A stretch of 64,000 nucleotides of DNA from Pseudomonas californiensis (GTDB lineage: Bacteria > Pseudomonadota > Gammaproteobacteria > Pseudomonadales > Pseudomonadaceae): positions 18,725-82,724 of the forward strand of contig NZ_JAGTPK010000023.1 of assembly GCF_021147775.1 (NCBI RefSeq), in the 5' to 3' direction. Positions 16,493 to 24,748 of the stretch are shown in pieces (position 1 is the stretch's first letter; each line of letters begins with the position of its first letter). The position numbers and the translations under genes are program-made. The notes under the pieces were generated by a model that did no database searches, was not told where the DNA came from, and saw only the letters and a program-made list of their open reading frames with translations.

Positions 16493-18778
16493 TCAAAAAT
16501 CCTTGCGCACCTGCACGCCGAAATAACGCTCGTCATCGCGCGGTACAGATCGGTAAACGTAGTTTCCACCGGTCGCGAGCATCGGCGAGTAGGACTTGTC
16601 GGCGAGGTTCTTGCCGAGCAGCGCGACACGCCAGCCGCTGTTGTAGTCAGCCAACGCAACGCTCGCGTTCCAGATACCGTAAGCGCCCTGTCTGGTGTCG
16701 GGGTTCTGGCTGATGTCGTACTGCACTTCGCTCTGCCAGCTGTAGTCGGTGCCCAGTTCGATATCCAGCCCATTGTCGAGCGGGATGGTGTAATCGGCGC
16801 GCACATAGCTCTTCCAGTCGGGACTGTAAGGCAACGTCTTGCCATCGACATTGCACGACGCCGCTGCGCCTGCCGGGCAGGCGAAGGTGTCAATACGGGC
16901 GCGGGTGTAAGACAGAGCGCCGGAAAACTTGAGGTTATGCGTGGCTTGCAGCGCGTAATCCAGCTCCACACCTTCGGTGCTGACGCTGCCTGCGTTGATC
17001 AACCGCGTCACGATCTGCCCGGCGACGCTGTCGAAAAAGTTCGCCTGATAGTTGTCGTAATCGCTGTGGAATACCGCAAGGTTGGTGGTCAGACGATTGT
17101 TCCAACTGGTCGCCTTGATACCGACTTCCCATGTGTTGGAGGTCTCTGGCTTGAGGGCATCCGTGTCACGCGGCTGCATGTTGAAAAATACGTTGTAAGC
17201 CGGGCCTTTGTAGCCACGCGAATAGGTGATGTAGCTGGTCACGCTGTCACTGAGGTCGTATTGCAGGCCTAGCCGGCCGGACTTGCCGTCTTCGTCCACC
17301 GAACCAGAGCTGCTGGTTGCTGGCTGAATACCACTGACCGTAGTGGCGGACGTGGAGACGCGGCGATGGTCGTATTCCAGATCGTCATGGGTCCAGCGCA
17401 GCCCGGCAATCGCACGGAAATCCGGGGTGAAATTGAAAGTGCTTTCGCCAAATACTGAATAACTTTCGTTGGTGGTGCTGTAGTCCGCAATACCGCGGTC
17501 GCGGCTTGTCGGCGTGATCAGCGTGCGCTGATAGGTTTCGTCGCTTTTGCCGTGCAGGTAGAACAGGCCACCCACGTATTCCACAAACTGCCCCTTCGGA
17601 GACGCAAGGCGCAGCTCCTGCGAGTACTGGTTGTATTCCAGGTCGCCTTTGTCTTCGGTGCCGGGGAATGCGGCGGTAATGTTGCCGAGGCGGTCGCCGT
17701 CCTGATATTGGGTGTTGTCCCAGCCGCGCCATGCCGTAATCGACGTGAGGGTGTAATCACCCAGTTGCCAGTCCAGTTGGCCGGAAAGCCCCTTGTTGAT
17801 GTCCTCGACATGGCTGCGGTAATCGCTGACCACATTGCGGTTGTCGCTGTCGGCCCGCACCGGCGACAGCGCGCTGGCAAACGCCGGAGTCAATGCCTTG
17901 CTGACCACGCCGTTGGGCGCGTCGTCGTGAGACTGCATGTAATCCGCTGCGAGCGTGAAGGTTATGTCGTCGTTGGGCGTGAACTCCAGTTTGCCGCGTG
18001 CGCCCTTGCGGTTGTAGCCGTTGACCTCCTGACCATTGAGCTTGTTGTCGACGTTACCGTCGTAGCTGCCGAACAAGGTAGTGACCGAGCCTTTGAGGGT
18101 CTGCGGGATCAGGCTGCCGCCAATGCCAAAACGGGTGCGACTTTCGTTGCCGCTGTAATACGACTGGTCGATGTAACCGTGGGTCTCTTCGGTGGGCGCC
18201 TTGGTGGTCACGTTCAGCACGCCTGCCGACGCATTTTTGCCGAACAACGTGCCTTGCGGCCCGCGCAGCACTTCGATGCGCTCAAGGTCCAGCAGGTCCA
18301 GCAGGTCCAGCAGGTCCAGCGTGGCCTGCCCCGGACGGCCGTAGACCACGCCATCAATCACGGTCGCCACGGTAGGCTCGACGCCTGGCGAAGTAGAAAT
18401 GGTGCCGACGCCGCGAATGAACAGCGACGTGTCCTTGTTCGAAGCCCCGGTTCTGAAGTTCAGCGAAGGCACTTGCTGCACGATGCTGGCAACGCCGTTG
18501 CGGTTGTCACGCTCCAGTTGTTCGCCCTGAATCACCGAGACTGCCACCGGCACCTTCTGCAGCGACTCTTCGCGACGTGTGGCGGTTACCGTCACAGACT
18601 CAAGCGTTGGCGCTTCGGCGCTTGGTGCTGGCTGGATGTCAGCCATCGCAGAACCGAACGGCAATGCCGTCAGCCCCATCAATAACCAGCCATAACGGCG
18701 CCCCCGCACCGTGTGGACCTGATCGATGGCTTGCGCCAGTAGCGTGTGTTTGACGCGATCCCCAAGTGTTGTGTGCAT
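16493..18778 (-). CDS. TonB-dependent outer-membrane receptor
   Basis: 22-stranded barrel receptor that imports scarce ligands using ExbBD-TonB energy. The ATG at 18778 gives 761 aa; an earlier GTG at 18826 is possible but poorly supported. A long N-terminal segment ends in a signal sequence (GWLLMGLTALPFGSAMA), then a TonB-box-like stretch (LESVTVTATRREE), the plug domain (VPVAVSVIQGEQLE... RIEVLRGPQGTLFGKNASAGVLNVTT) and a barrel ending YFGVQVRKDF with a terminal Phe, as barrel-assembly signals require. The plug carries a four-copy LDL repeat just before RIEVLRGPQG. It is first in a run with a monooxygenase, a sulfonate-type binding protein and a reductase, so the ligand is probably an organosulfur compound rather than a siderophore. 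Confidence 0.92.
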   Translation of the reverse strand: MHTTLGDRVKHTLLAQAIDQVHTVRGRRYGWLLMGLTALPFGSAMADIQPAPSAEAPTLESVTVTATRREESLQKVPVAVSVIQGEQLERDNRNGVASIVQQVPSLNFRTGASNKDTSLFIRGVGTISTSPGVEPTVATVIDGVVYGRPGQATLDLLDLLDLLDLERIEVLRGPQGTLFGKNASAGVLNVTTKAPTEETHGYIDQSYYSGNESRTRFGIGGSLIPQTLKGSVTTLFGSYDGNVDNKLNGQEVNGYNRKGARGKLEFTPNDDITFTLAADYMQSHDDAPNGVVSKALTPAFASALSPVRADSDNRNVVSDYRSHVEDINKGLSGQLDWQLGDYTLTSITAWRGWDNTQYQDGDRLGNITAAFPGTEDKGDLEYNQYSQELRLASPKGQFVEYVGGLFYLHGKSDETYQRTLITPTSRDRGIADYSTTNESYSVFGESTFNFTPDFRAIAGLRWTHDDLEYDHRRVSTSATTVSGIQPATSSSGSVDEDGKSGRLGLQYDLSDSVTSYITYSRGYKGPAYNVFFNMQPRDTDALKPETSNTWEVGIKATSWNNRLTTNLAVFHSDYDNYQANFFDSVAGQIVTRLINAGSVSTEGVELDYALQATHNLKFSGALSYTRARIDTFACPAGAAASCNVDGKTLPYSPDWKSYVRADYTIPLDNGLDIELGTDYSWQSEVQYDISQNPDTRQGAYGIWNASVALADYNSGWRVALLGKNLADKSYSPMLATGGNYVYRSVPRDDERYFGVQVRKDF
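18285..18320 (-). repeat. Four tandem 9-bp units inside the TonB receptor gene
   Basis: AGGTCCAGC repeated four times without mismatch (+ strand). Each unit adds three residues, giving consecutive LDL triplets in the plug domain where most relatives have one or two. Copy-number changes would keep the frame. Confidence 0.9.
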
Positions 18779-18897
18779 CTGCGTGCCTGCCTGAAATATG
18801 CCCTGATCCGACAGTGCAGTGAGCACTGACGCCTTTTTGTGTACTGGCTAAACCGGGTCCAGGCATTCGCGGTGGCGAGTAGCAGACAAACCGTCTT

Positions 18898-18911
18898 TGT
18901 TAGCGCTAACA
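18898..18911. promoter_or_regulatory. Palindromic LacI-family operator
   Basis: TGTTAGCGCTAACA is a perfect 14-bp palindrome with the central CG expected for LacI/GalR-type operators. It lies 120 bp upstream of the TonB receptor start and about 90 bp upstream of the LacI-family gene, so it could control both divergent units. Confidence 0.75.
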
Positions 18912-18998
18912 TCCCAAGTATCAGGAAACGGCAGATAGATCGTCCAATACTGAAAAATTACTTTTATATTCTTTTTACTTTTATGCGAAGTGACGAGC

Positions 18999-20045
18999 AT
19001 GGTTGAGCAGATACCTGCAACACGTAAACGCCGAGGTGCAGGCCGCGTGACGATTACCGCTGTGGCCACGCATGCCGGTGTGTCGGCCATCACCGTATCG
19101 CGCTACTTCAACCAGCCGGAGCAGGTTTCGCCGGAACGGCGCGAGCGCATCGCCCTGGCGGTGAATGAGTTGGGTTATGTGCCCAATCTGGTCGCCGGTG
19201 GTCTGGCGTCGGCACGTAGCCGCGTGGTGGGCATGGTGATCCCGAACATCTCCGGCCCGATCTTTGCCAACACGATTCAGGGTTTCAGCGACACCTTGAG
19301 CCAGCACGGTTTCCAGCTACTGCTGGCCTCCAGCTACTTCTCGGCCGAACAGGAAGAAAGCGCTGTGCGCGCGTTTCTGGGCTGGTCGCCAGCCGCACTG
19401 GTGCTGACCAGCCACTTCCACAGCGCCGCCACCGAAAAAATGATCGAGCAGGCCGACATCCCGGTGATCGAAACCTGGGACCATCAGCCGCAGCGCAGCC
19501 CTATCCAGATTGGTTTTTCACACTACGAAGTGGGCGTTACCGCTGCTCGTTACCTGCATGGCAAGGGCTATACACGCATGGCGTTCGTGCAGAACAGCAT
19601 GGCGGGTGACTTCAGCGCACTGGAGCGCCGTGACGGCTTTATAAAAACGCTGGAGGCCTTGGGGCAGAAGCCGCTGGCGTTTGTCCCGGACCCAGGACGA
19701 ACGCCGTTCGAGGCTGGCAAACAGGCCATGGACACCTTGATGAACGAATCGCATCGGCCTGATGCAATCTTCTTCGCCAACGACAACCTGGCGGCGGGTG
19801 GCCTGTTGGCCAGCCAGCGCGCAGGCTTGCGCATCCCGCAGGACTGCGCAGTGATGGGCTTTGGAGATTACGCGTTCGCAGAAATGATGCTGCCCAGCCT
19901 GACCACAATCAAGCCGCCAGCACTTGAAATAGGCGTGCTGGCCGCCAGACGCGTGCTTGAAAGCCTTGGCGTAATACCCGTGGAAGGCGAGATACAGCGG
20001 CTCAATTTGCTGGAGTGCAGCCTGATCGAGCGGGAAAGCAGTTGA
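18999..20045 (+). CDS. LacI-family transcriptional regulator (GntR-like)
   Basis: 348 aa from the ATG at 18999 (a GTG 9 bases upstream is the alternative). The N-terminal helix-turn-helix and hinge read TITAVATHAGVSAITVSRYFNQPEQVSPERRERIALAVNELGYVPNLVAGGLAS, a textbook LacI DNA-binding domain. The rest is a periplasmic-binding-protein-like effector domain (VVGMVIPNISGPIFANTIQGF, DAIFFANDNLAAGG). The closest familiar relatives are gluconate-type repressors. It is divergent from the TonB receptor operon with a palindromic operator between them. The effector is unknown; LacI proteins usually sense sugars or sugar derivatives, which hints at a sugar-like ligand for the operon. Confidence 0.93.
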   Translation: MVEQIPATRKRRGAGRVTITAVATHAGVSAITVSRYFNQPEQVSPERRERIALAVNELGYVPNLVAGGLASARSRVVGMVIPNISGPIFANTIQGFSDTLSQHGFQLLLASSYFSAEQEESAVRAFLGWSPAALVLTSHFHSAATEKMIEQADIPVIETWDHQPQRSPIQIGFSHYEVGVTAARYLHGKGYTRMAFVQNSMAGDFSALERRDGFIKTLEALGQKPLAFVPDPGRTPFEAGKQAMDTLMNESHRPDAIFFANDNLAAGGLLASQRAGLRIPQDCAVMGFGDYAFAEMMLPSLTTIKPPALEIGVLAARRVLESLGVIPVEGEIQRLNLLECSLIERESS

Positions 20046-20062
20046 GCACGTCGGTGCTCAAC
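20041..20062. terminator. Hairpin at the lacI-family/betT convergent junction
   Basis: GTTGAGCAC-GTCG-GTGCTCAAC, 9-bp perfect stem overlapping the stop codon of the regulator. A second inverted repeat (CATATGCAG-GAA-CTGCATATG, about 20087-20107) lies inside the last betT codons. Neither has a T tract. Confidence 0.5.
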
Positions 20063-20076
20063 TGCCTGCGCAGATG

Positions 20077-22071
20077 TCAGCGCACCATATGCAGGAACTG
20101 CATATGGCGCTCGTACTGGTCGAGGACGTCGTTGATCACCTGCTCCTTGGTGTAACCCACCAGATCGTAATCCTGGCTGCCTTCACTCAAGTGCACTTCG
20201 GCGCGGTAGTAGCGACGGTTGTTGAGCTGCTTGGAGCCCATGCCGCCACGGGCGAAGGATGGCGTGAAGAAGCCTTTCATCTGTACCTGATAGATGAAAG
20301 GACGCTCCTCGCCATGGCCGATCTCCAGGGTGACCGAATCGTTTGACGGATCAGGCACGTTGACCACGTTCAGACCCTTCTCGACGAACACCGCAGTCAC
20401 GTCGTCGATGGCCGGCCGCACGGTCTGATCGAGGAAGCGATACACCTCGTCGCGCGAGGGGTAATGCACGGCCTGACTCAAGCGCTGACGCCAGCCACCG
20501 CGTCGTGCACCGGAAGCCGGAGCCAGCGAGTACAGCTGCGCGATCTGGCGTTGGGACTCCATGAAGAACGCCTTGTGCAGCCCCCACATCATCAGCAACA
20601 GAATCAGCGAGAACGGCAACGATGTCAGCACCACCGCTGACTTCAGCGCATCAATGCTGCCCGAAAACAACAGACCGCTGGTGATCAGTGCCGTCGCGAC
20701 ACCCCAGAACACTCGCAGCCATTTCGGGCCATCTTCGTCCGGGTTGCCGCCTTTGGCCGACAGTGTCGAGAGCACCACTGTGCCCGAATCTGCGGACGTC
20801 ACGAAGAACACGAAGCTGATGAACACCGTGACCGCGATGACCGTCTTGCTCCACGGATAAGTTTCCAGCAGCAGGTACAGCGTCATCGACGGATTGTCGA
20901 TTGCTGACTGGCCCAGGGCTGTCATGCCGTGGTTAAGCACCTGGTCGATGGCGCTGTTGCCGAAGATCGACATCCACGCCAGAGTGAAGCCCAGTGGGAT
21001 CAGCAACACGCCGAAAACGAACTCACGGATGGTACGGCCACGGGAGATCCGCGCGATGAACAGGCCTACAAACGGCGACCAGGCAATCCACCAGGCCCAG
21101 TAGAACACTGTCCAGCCGCCCAGCCAGTCACTGGGTTCGTCGTAGGCGTAGACGTCAAAGCTCTTGGTCGGCAACGCGCCCAGGTAATCGCCAATATTCT
21201 GCACCAGTGTATTGAGCAAGTGCTGGGTAGGACCGGCGAACAACACGAACAGCAGCAGCGCGCAGGCCAGTAGCATGTTGATGTCGGACATGACACGCAC
21301 GCCTTTATCGACACCGGCAATGGCGACCAGAATCGCGGCGCCCATCATCAGGGTGATGAGCCCGACCTGAATCCAGTGGGTGTGCGCGACGCCGAACAGG
21401 TAATCCAGACCGGAATTGAGGTGCAACACCCCAAAGCCCATGTCCGCACCCAGACCGAAGATCGTCGCGATGATGCCAAAGCCGTCCACTGCATACCCGA
21501 TAGGGCCATTGATGCGCTTGCCGATCAGCGGGTACAGCGCCGAACGCAGGGCCAGCGGCAGGTTATGCCGATAGGCGAAGTAAGCCAGCGCCATGCCGAC
21601 GAAGGCAAACACGCCCCAGCCATGCAGGCCCCAGTGCAGAAACAACAACTGCATGCCCTGGCGCGCAGCGTCGGCAGTTCCAGCGTCACCCTGCGGCGGT
21701 TGCAGCAGGTGGGTCAGGGGTTCTGAAACGCAGAAGAAGAACAGCGTGATGCTGATCCCGGCGGCGAACAGCATCCCGGCCCATGACAGGTAACTGAATT
21801 CGGGTTCGTCGTGGTCGGCACCGAGCTTGATCTTGCCGTAGCCGGACAAGGCGGTGACCACCACGAAGACCAGATACAGCGTCATGACCAGCATGTAGTA
21901 CCAGCCGACCGTATTGGCCGCCCAGTTCTGCGCAGCCAGCAACCATTCACCGCTGGCTTGCGGGAAGGCGATGACCGTGATGCCAAAGATCAGAATAAAA
22001 CTCGCAGCGAAGTAAAACACTGGAGCGTTCATGCGGACCATACCGCTTGATGGTGTACTCGGAGTGCTCAT
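20077..22071 (-). CDS. betT: High-affinity choline transporter BetT (BCCT family)
   Basis: Proton-coupled choline importer feeding glycine-betaine synthesis. 664 aa; about 12 membrane segments and the BCCT signature GGWTVFYWAWWIAWSPFVGLFIARISRGRTIREF. A long hydrophilic C-terminal domain (about 510-664) as in E. coli BetT serves osmotic regulation. The ATG at 22071 is preceded by GGAGG. About 100 bp upstream is a BetI-type palindrome, so choline-relieved repression is expected, although betI, betA and betB are not in the window. This gene type is usually linked to them or stands alone, as here. Confidence 0.95.
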   Translation of the reverse strand: MSTPSTPSSGMVRMNAPVFYFAASFILIFGITVIAFPQASGEWLLAAQNWAANTVGWYYMLVMTLYLVFVVVTALSGYGKIKLGADHDEPEFSYLSWAGMLFAAGISITLFFFCVSEPLTHLLQPPQGDAGTADAARQGMQLLFLHWGLHGWGVFAFVGMALAYFAYRHNLPLALRSALYPLIGKRINGPIGYAVDGFGIIATIFGLGADMGFGVLHLNSGLDYLFGVAHTHWIQVGLITLMMGAAILVAIAGVDKGVRVMSDINMLLACALLLFVLFAGPTQHLLNTLVQNIGDYLGALPTKSFDVYAYDEPSDWLGGWTVFYWAWWIAWSPFVGLFIARISRGRTIREFVFGVLLIPLGFTLAWMSIFGNSAIDQVLNHGMTALGQSAIDNPSMTLYLLLETYPWSKTVIAVTVFISFVFFVTSADSGTVVLSTLSAKGGNPDEDGPKWLRVFWGVATALITSGLLFSGSIDALKSAVVLTSLPFSLILLLMMWGLHKAFFMESQRQIAQLYSLAPASGARRGGWRQRLSQAVHYPSRDEVYRFLDQTVRPAIDDVTAVFVEKGLNVVNVPDPSNDSVTLEIGHGEERPFIYQVQMKGFFTPSFARGGMGSKQLNNRRYYRAEVHLSEGSQDYDLVGYTKEQVINDVLDQYERHMQFLHMVR

Positions 22072-22169
22072 CGACTGCGTGCCTCCGGACTGATTAAACC
22101 AACTGCTGGAAACGGATACGGCAAGGGTTAGCCTCCTGGTGTGAGCGGGCAGCGAACCACCGGTTTAAC

Positions 22170-22187
22170 TTGAATGAACGTTCAATT
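22170..22187. promoter_or_regulatory. BetI-type operator upstream of betT
   Basis: TTGAATGAACGTTCAATT contains the TTGAA...TTCAA palindrome centred on AACGTT, as in known BetI boxes (TTGATTGAACGTTCAA-like). It is about 100 bp upstream of betT. Confidence 0.75.
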
Positions 22188-22310
22188 AAAACATGAAAGT
22201 GCCCGCAAAATCGAATCGCGGGCCGGTGAATGCTGGCTCAGCCAAGGGTATGACGAGTGTCGGAGGGGTTCGTTCCCCTGTGCAGGCAACGTATTTCGGG
22301 TGCATTTACC

Positions 22311-22392
22311 GGCCTCTTCGTCAGCAAGCTGACTCCCACAGAGGCCCGTCAGGTGGGCATCTTGTGGAGGCGAGCTCGCTCGCGAAGGCCGG
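22311..22392. repeat. REP doublet (REPIN-like) downstream of epsC
   Basis: Two REP-type palindromes in opposite orientation. The left copy (22311-22346) read on the minus strand is GTGGGAGTCAGCTTGCTGACG-like; the right copy (22364-22390) reads GTGGAGGCGAGCTCGCTCGCG and then AAGGCC. Both match the pseudomonad REP core (GTGGGAGCGAGCTTGCTCGCG). Such pairs are mobilised by RAYT transposases; no such gene is in the window. Confidence 0.8.
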
Positions 22393-22393
22393 C

Positions 22394-23347
22394 TTATTTC
22401 TGCGTGCCGTCATCCTGTTGCAGCAGGTTGGCCTGGGTGAGGTTGCAACCGGCTGGCACGCTGCGGGTCAGCCAGACGTTGCCGCCAATGGTCGAACCCT
22501 TGCCGATGGTGATCCGGCCCAAAATCGTCGCACCGGCGTAAATCACCACATCATCCTCAACGATCGGGTGCCGTGCGTGGCCTTTCTGCAACTGACCGTC
22601 CTCGTCCGCCGGGAAGCGCTTGGCGCCCAGTGTGACGGCCTGATAGATCCGCACGCGCTCGCCGATGATGGCCGTTTCGCCAATCACCACACCCGTTCCG
22701 TGATCGATAAAAAAGCTCGGGCCGATCTGCGCGCCGGGGTGAATGTCGATGCCGGTCGCCGAGTGGGCAATTTCCGAACTGATGCGCGCCAGCAACGGCA
22801 GGCCAGCGCGATAAAGATGGTGGGCCAGACGGTGATGAATCACCGCCAGAATACCGGGATAGCACAGCAGCACTTCATCGACGCTGCGCGCTGCCGGGTC
22901 GCCGTGATAAGCGGCCAGTACATCGGTGTCGAGCAGCAGACGAATCGCCGGCAAGGCCGTGGCGAAATCCTGAATCAGTTCGAGCGCGTGCTTATCGATG
23001 CCGCCCAGATCCTCGCCCTGCTGATGCGCCACGTAGCGCAATTCCAGACGGGCCTGAGCGAGCAATGCGTTGAGCGCCACATCAAGCGTGTGCCCTACGT
23101 AGAAATCTTCGCTTTCTTCGCGCAAATCGACCGGGCCCAGGCGCATCGGGAACAGCGCCCCGCTCAGGGCCTCGAGAATCTCGCCCATGGCCGCGCGAGA
23201 CGGCAGCTCGCGTCCGCCATGTTCACCGCTCACTCGCCGGTTACGAGCCCGCCAGTCCTCACGTGCTCCACGCAGCTGGCTGACGATACGCTGCAACTGC
23301 CAGTGGCTGGAACGGCCGTTGGCGGATGCTTTTGGAATATCGCTCAC
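22394..23347 (-). CDS. epsC: Serine O-acetyltransferase EpsC
   Basis: Makes O-acetylserine from serine and acetyl-CoA, the carbon acceptor for cysteine synthesis. 317 aa. The N-terminal helical region is followed (from about residue 195) by the left-handed beta-helix of hexapeptide repeats: HSATGIDIHPGAQIGPSFFIDHGTGVVIGETAIIGERVRIYQAVTLGAKRF, with the catalytic His/Asp pair in FIDHGTGVVIGET. The long N-terminus and the FPADEDGQLQKGHARHP insert are typical of the EpsC subfamily rather than classical CysE. It is divergent from dcyD and tcyJLN, the usual cystine-acquisition cluster of Pseudomonas. Confidence 0.94.
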   Translation of the reverse strand: MSDIPKASANGRSSHWQLQRIVSQLRGAREDWRARNRRVSGEHGGRELPSRAAMGEILEALSGALFPMRLGPVDLREESEDFYVGHTLDVALNALLAQARLELRYVAHQQGEDLGGIDKHALELIQDFATALPAIRLLLDTDVLAAYHGDPAARSVDEVLLCYPGILAVIHHRLAHHLYRAGLPLLARISSEIAHSATGIDIHPGAQIGPSFFIDHGTGVVIGETAIIGERVRIYQAVTLGAKRFPADEDGQLQKGHARHPIVEDDVVIYAGATILGRITIGKGSTIGGNVWLTRSVPAGCNLTQANLLQQDDGTQK

Positions 23348-23482
23348 GCTGAACTCTCCTTGGTGTTGACGGTGGCGACCCGGTTGCTGGACGCTGCTGC
23401 TGCCACTCTACGGCAAACATTCAAGTGGAAAAAATAACAATTTTTGTAGGAAATCACTGAGCCAAGCATAAGCACAGACGGG

Positions 23483-23511
23483 TTGCCGTGCAGGAAACGT
23501 CTGCCTATAGT
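23483..23511 (+). promoter_or_regulatory. Sigma-70-type promoter of dcyD
   Basis: TTGCCG (-35), 17-bp spacer and TATAGT (-10), ending 32 bp before the dcyD start. Confidence 0.65.
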
Positions 23512-23543
23512 CCGATGACTCTTTACACGGCTTATTTATCACC

Positions 23544-24541
23544 ATGATCAACCATCAGCTCGCCCGCTTTAATCGCCTGCCATTGATTGACGCTCCTACT
23601 GCTCTGGAAAAGCTCGAACGGCTGTCGTCCTGGGCGGGCCGAGACATCTACATCAAACGCGATGACACCACAACGCTGGCGCTGGGGGCAACAAGGTTCG
23701 CAAACTTGAATACCTTGCGGCTGATGCGTTGGCACAGGGTGCCGACACCCTGATTACCGCAGGTGCCATCCAGTCCAATCATGTGCGCCAGACCGCAGCG
23801 CTGGCAGCACGTCTGGGCCTGGGTTGTGTTGCGCTGCTGGAAAACCCGATCAACACCGAAGACCCGAGCTACCTGAACAATGGCAACCGTCTGCTGCTGG
23901 GGTTGTTCGATGCCAAGGTCGAACTGGTAGAAAACCTCGACAACGCCGACCAACAGCTTCAGGCATTGGCGACCCGTCTGCTGGCCAACGGCAAGAAGCC
24001 TTATGTGGTGCCGATCGGTGGTTCCAGCCCTGTCGGAGCGTTGGGTTATGTGCGTGCCGGGCTTGAACTGGCCGAACAGATCAAACAGACCGGCATCGAG
24101 TTTGCAGCCGTCGTGCTGGCGTCCGGCAGCGCTGGAACGCACAGTGGCCTGGCGCTGGCACTTGCTCACGAGCTGCCGGAGCTGCCCGTCATCGGCGTGA
24201 CGGTATCGCGCAGCGAAGAGGCGCAGTTGCCGAAAGTGCAGGGCCTCGCCGAGCGCACCGCCGAGTTGCTGGATATCGCCTTGCCGGAACACTTCAAGGT
24301 CGAGCTTTGGGACGAATACTTCGCCCCGCGCTACGGCGAACCCAATGCCGGAACGCTGTCGGCGATCAAACTGGTAGCCAGCCATGAAGGGCTGCTGCTG
24401 GACCCGGTTTACACCGGCAAAGCAATGGCCGGCCTGCTGGATGGTATCGGTCGCCAGCGCTTCAATGACGGTCCGTTGATCTTCCTGCATACCGGCGGTG
24501 CGCCAGCGTTGTTCGCTTACCCTGACGTGTTCGCTGACTGA
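23544..24541 (+). pseudogene. dcyD: D-cysteine desulfhydrase, interrupted by a one-base frameshift
   Basis: PLP enzyme that breaks D-cysteine into pyruvate, ammonia and sulfide; related to ACC deaminase. The reading frame is split. From 23544 it reads MINHQLARFNRLPLIDAPTA...DDTTTLALG, then shifts at the G run 23684-23688 and continues in the next frame as (N)KVRKLEYLAADALAQGADTLITAG to 24541. Adding one G would restore LALGGNKVRKLEYLA and a 332-residue enzyme, the normal length. GGNKVRK holds the lysine that binds PLP, so neither fragment can be active. Downstream motifs (GAIQSNHVRQTAALAARLG, GGSSPVGALGYVRAG, FLHTGGAPALFAY) are all intact, which points to a recent mutation or a homopolymer sequencing error. 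Confidence 0.9.
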
Positions 24542-24578
24542 GGTTGACCGCGAAACGTGTCGTTATGCCCATAATGTA

Positions 24579-24629
24579 AAAAATAAGCTCTTTTAGTTAT
24601 TTTTATTCATAAAGGCATGGCCTTATAGT
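24579..24629 (+). promoter_or_regulatory. Promoter region of tcyJLN with AT-rich inverted repeat
   Basis: AAAAATAA (24579-24586) and TTATTTTT (24597-24604) form an 8-bp inverted repeat, followed by a TATAGT -10 box (24624-24629) with a poor -35. A weak -35 plus an upstream AT-rich dyad suits activation by a LysR-type regulator such as CysB. Confidence 0.5.
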
Positions 24630-24748
24630 GGCGCCCGCAGGTGCAGACAGTAAAAAGCCGCCTGAAAAAAGGCTGAATTTATTCAGCACCAAGACGCTCC
24701 AGTCGGGTCAGTAAAAGGCCAGACACTCAATACCAACAAGAGGCTCGC

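Larger units (their letters stand above)
22072..22393. other. betT-epsC intergenic region
   Basis: 322 bp without a gene. It carries the BetI-type operator next to betT and a REP doublet that runs up to the stop codon of epsC; both are listed separately. Confidence 0.75.
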
